A stretch of DNA of 6,991 bases from Acidobacteriaceae bacterium (GTDB taxonomy: Bacteria; Acidobacteriota; Terriglobia; Bryobacterales; Bryobacteraceae). The translations under genes and the position numbers were made by a program. Of this stretch, positions 5,922-6,991 are shown piece after piece; position 1 is the first letter of the stretch; each line of letters opens with the position of its first letter. The notes under the pieces are model-generated. The model worked only from the letters and a program-made list of their open reading frames with translations. It had not been told where the DNA came from and ran no database searches. The stretch is taken from contig JAFASD010000169.1 in NCBI GenBank assembly GCA_019244945.1, forward strand, positions 1-6,991. Reading direction: 5' to 3'.

Positions 5922-5926
5922 GGAGG
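5922..5926 (+). promoter_or_regulatory. Ribosome binding site of argF
   Basis: GGAGG lies 7 nt before ATG 5934. A TTG two codons earlier (5928) would be only 1 nt away and is therefore rejected as a start. Confidence 0.8.
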
Positions 5927-5933
5927 ATTGACA

Positions 5934-6875
5934 ATGGCCGCGCCGATCTATCAGCCAGCATCCCATGCAGGGATCATTACGCTCCGGAAAGACTTGGATT
6001 TGTCGTCCGAACAGTTGAATGGCTTATTGGACTTGACTCATCCGGTCAAGCAATTCAGGCAGCGGTATGCGTCGGCATTGAAGGGCCGGTATTTGAGCCT
6101 GTTGTTCGAGAAGCCCTCCCTACGGACGCGAGTGACGTTTGAACTCGCGATCAAACAGCTTGGGGGAGATTGCATCACGCAAACCGGGATGATTGGCGAG
6201 CGCGAGGCTTTGAAGGACGTTGCGCGGAATCTAGCGCGTTGGACTGACGCGATTGTGGCGCGCACGTTTGCGCAGGACACGATTGACGAACTGGCGCGGT
6301 GGTCCGGAATTCCCGTGATCAATGCGCTCAGCGATCTGTATCATCCGTGCCAGGCTTTGGCGGACATGTTTACGTTGAAAGAGCACTTTGGGCGATTGCG
6401 CGGGCTGAAGCTCGCCTATGTTGGGGACGGCAACAATGTTGCGCATTCGTTGATGCTGTGCTGCTCGCGGTTAGGAATTCATTTTTCGGTGGCAACGCCG
6501 GCGGGTTATGAACCAAATGCGGCGGGGGTGGCGCAAGCGCGCGAATTTGCAGCGGAATCGGCGGCGCAGATCGAGATCACGAGGAATCCGGAAGAAGCCG
6601 TCAATTCTGCTCATGCCGTGTACACAGACGTTTGGGCCAGTATGGGACAAGAGTGCGAAGCAGAGGAACGCAAGAAACTTTTCGCGCCGTATCAGGTGAA
6701 TGAAGCGCTGCTCGATCATGCGCGTAAAGATGTGCTGTTCATGCATTGCCTGCCGGCTAAACGCGGATTGGAAGTGACGGATGCAGTTATGGAATCGCCG
6801 CAATCGATCGCGTTTGAGCAGGCTGAGAATCGTCTGCATGTGCAGAAGGCGCTGCTGCTCATGATGCTTCAATAG
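5934..6875 (+). CDS. argF: Ornithine carbamoyltransferase (anabolic)
   Basis: Transfers the carbamoyl group from carbamoyl phosphate to ornithine to make citrulline, in the cytoplasm, usually as a trimer. 313 residues, normal for the family. The carbamoyl-phosphate domain has FEKPSLRTRVTFE (58-70), the SxRTR phosphate-binding motif with Leu in place of the more common Thr, as in many bacterial OTCases. HPCQ (137-140) follows. The ornithine domain has VGDGNNVAHSL (163-173), DVWASMGQE (232-240) for ornithine binding, and HCLPAKRGLEVTD (271-283) with the catalytic-loop Cys272. These residues distinguish it from aspartate carbamoyltransferase. Placement directly before argG supports an arginine biosynthetic rather than catabolic role, and the upstream ARG boxes suggest repression by ArgR-arginine. 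Confidence 0.97.
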   Translation: MAAPIYQPASHAGIITLRKDLDLSSEQLNGLLDLTHPVKQFRQRYASALKGRYLSLLFEKPSLRTRVTFELAIKQLGGDCITQTGMIGEREALKDVARNLARWTDAIVARTFAQDTIDELARWSGIPVINALSDLYHPCQALADMFTLKEHFGRLRGLKLAYVGDGNNVAHSLMLCCSRLGIHFSVATPAGYEPNAAGVAQAREFAAESAAQIEITRNPEEAVNSAHAVYTDVWASMGQECEAEERKKLFAPYQVNEALLDHARKDVLFMHCLPAKRGLEVTDAVMESPQSIAFEQAENRLHVQKALLLMMLQ

Positions 6876-6881
6876 CTTCCG

Positions 6882-6991
6882 ATGACAGCAAAAAAGGTTG
6901 CGCTTGCCTATTCGGGTGGCCTCGATACCTCTATCATCATTCCCTGGTTAAAGGAACACTATCGCTGCGAAGTGGTCGCGGTGTGCGGCGA
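6882..6991 (+). CDS. argG: Argininosuccinate synthase (partial, N-terminus only)
   Basis: Joins citrulline (the ArgF product) and aspartate, using ATP, to form argininosuccinate. Only 36 codons are present before the right edge. They start MTAKKVALAYSGGLDTSIII and continue PWLKEHYRCEVVAVCG. AYSGGLDTS is the ATP-pyrophosphatase P-loop (SGGxDS/T type), and the following residues match bacterial ArgG N-termini. The ATG lies 6 nt after the argF stop and has no clear ribosome binding site of its own, so it is probably translated by coupling within an argF-argG operon under the same ARG-box control. Confidence 0.95.
   Translation, partial: MTAKKVALAYSGGLDTSIIIPWLKEHYRCEVVAVCG

Noticed and set aside
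5928..5936. TTG at 5928 as the argF start
   Set aside because: It is 1 nt from GGAGG, whereas ATG 5934 has ideal 7-nt spacing.

Overview
The window looks like a chromosomal segment from a Gram-negative-type soil bacterium of moderate GC content. Acidobacteriota is my best guess and Verrucomicrobiota the main alternative. The clues are a secreted diheme c-type cytochrome, several Sec signal peptides, good Shine-Dalgarno sites and an argF-argG arrangement. No rRNA or marker gene is present, so the assignment is an inference.

Layout. Minus strand, 1-1680: an exported diheme cytochrome c with RoxA/MauG-type features, running off the left edge. Minus strand, 1793-2152: a small secreted beta-rich protein of unknown function. 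This gene is bracketed by copies of a short repeat: one copy at about 1740-1785 and an array of seven units at 2184-2431, in which two repeat subtypes alternate strictly. Then 2515-2880 holds what I read as the decayed remains of a BrnT/CopG-type toxin-antitoxin pair. Plus strand, 2932-4358: two overlapping genes, an L,D-transpeptidase-like protein without a signal peptide and a cysteine-containing protein with one. Minus strand, 4397-5833: a monofunctional aspartate kinase (lysC), converging on the previous pair. Plus strand, 5934 to the right edge: ornithine carbamoyltransferase (argF) and the first codons of argininosuccinate synthase (argG), six bases apart.

How the genes work together. 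The right third is core amino-acid biosynthesis. lysC starts the aspartate family (lysine, threonine, methionine); argF and argG are consecutive arginine steps. lysC and argF are divergent, and the gap between them carries a tandem pair of 18-bp ARG-box-like palindromes 2 bp apart. This implies an ArgR repressor and possible cross-control of lysC by arginine. The stretch 1740-4358 looks like an accessory insert made of repeats, a toxin-antitoxin remnant and a two-gene cassette. The cassette's architecture (peptidoglycan-type enzyme without a signal peptide, overlapped by a periplasmic partner) resembles an effector-immunity pair. That is the most speculative and most interesting reading in the window.
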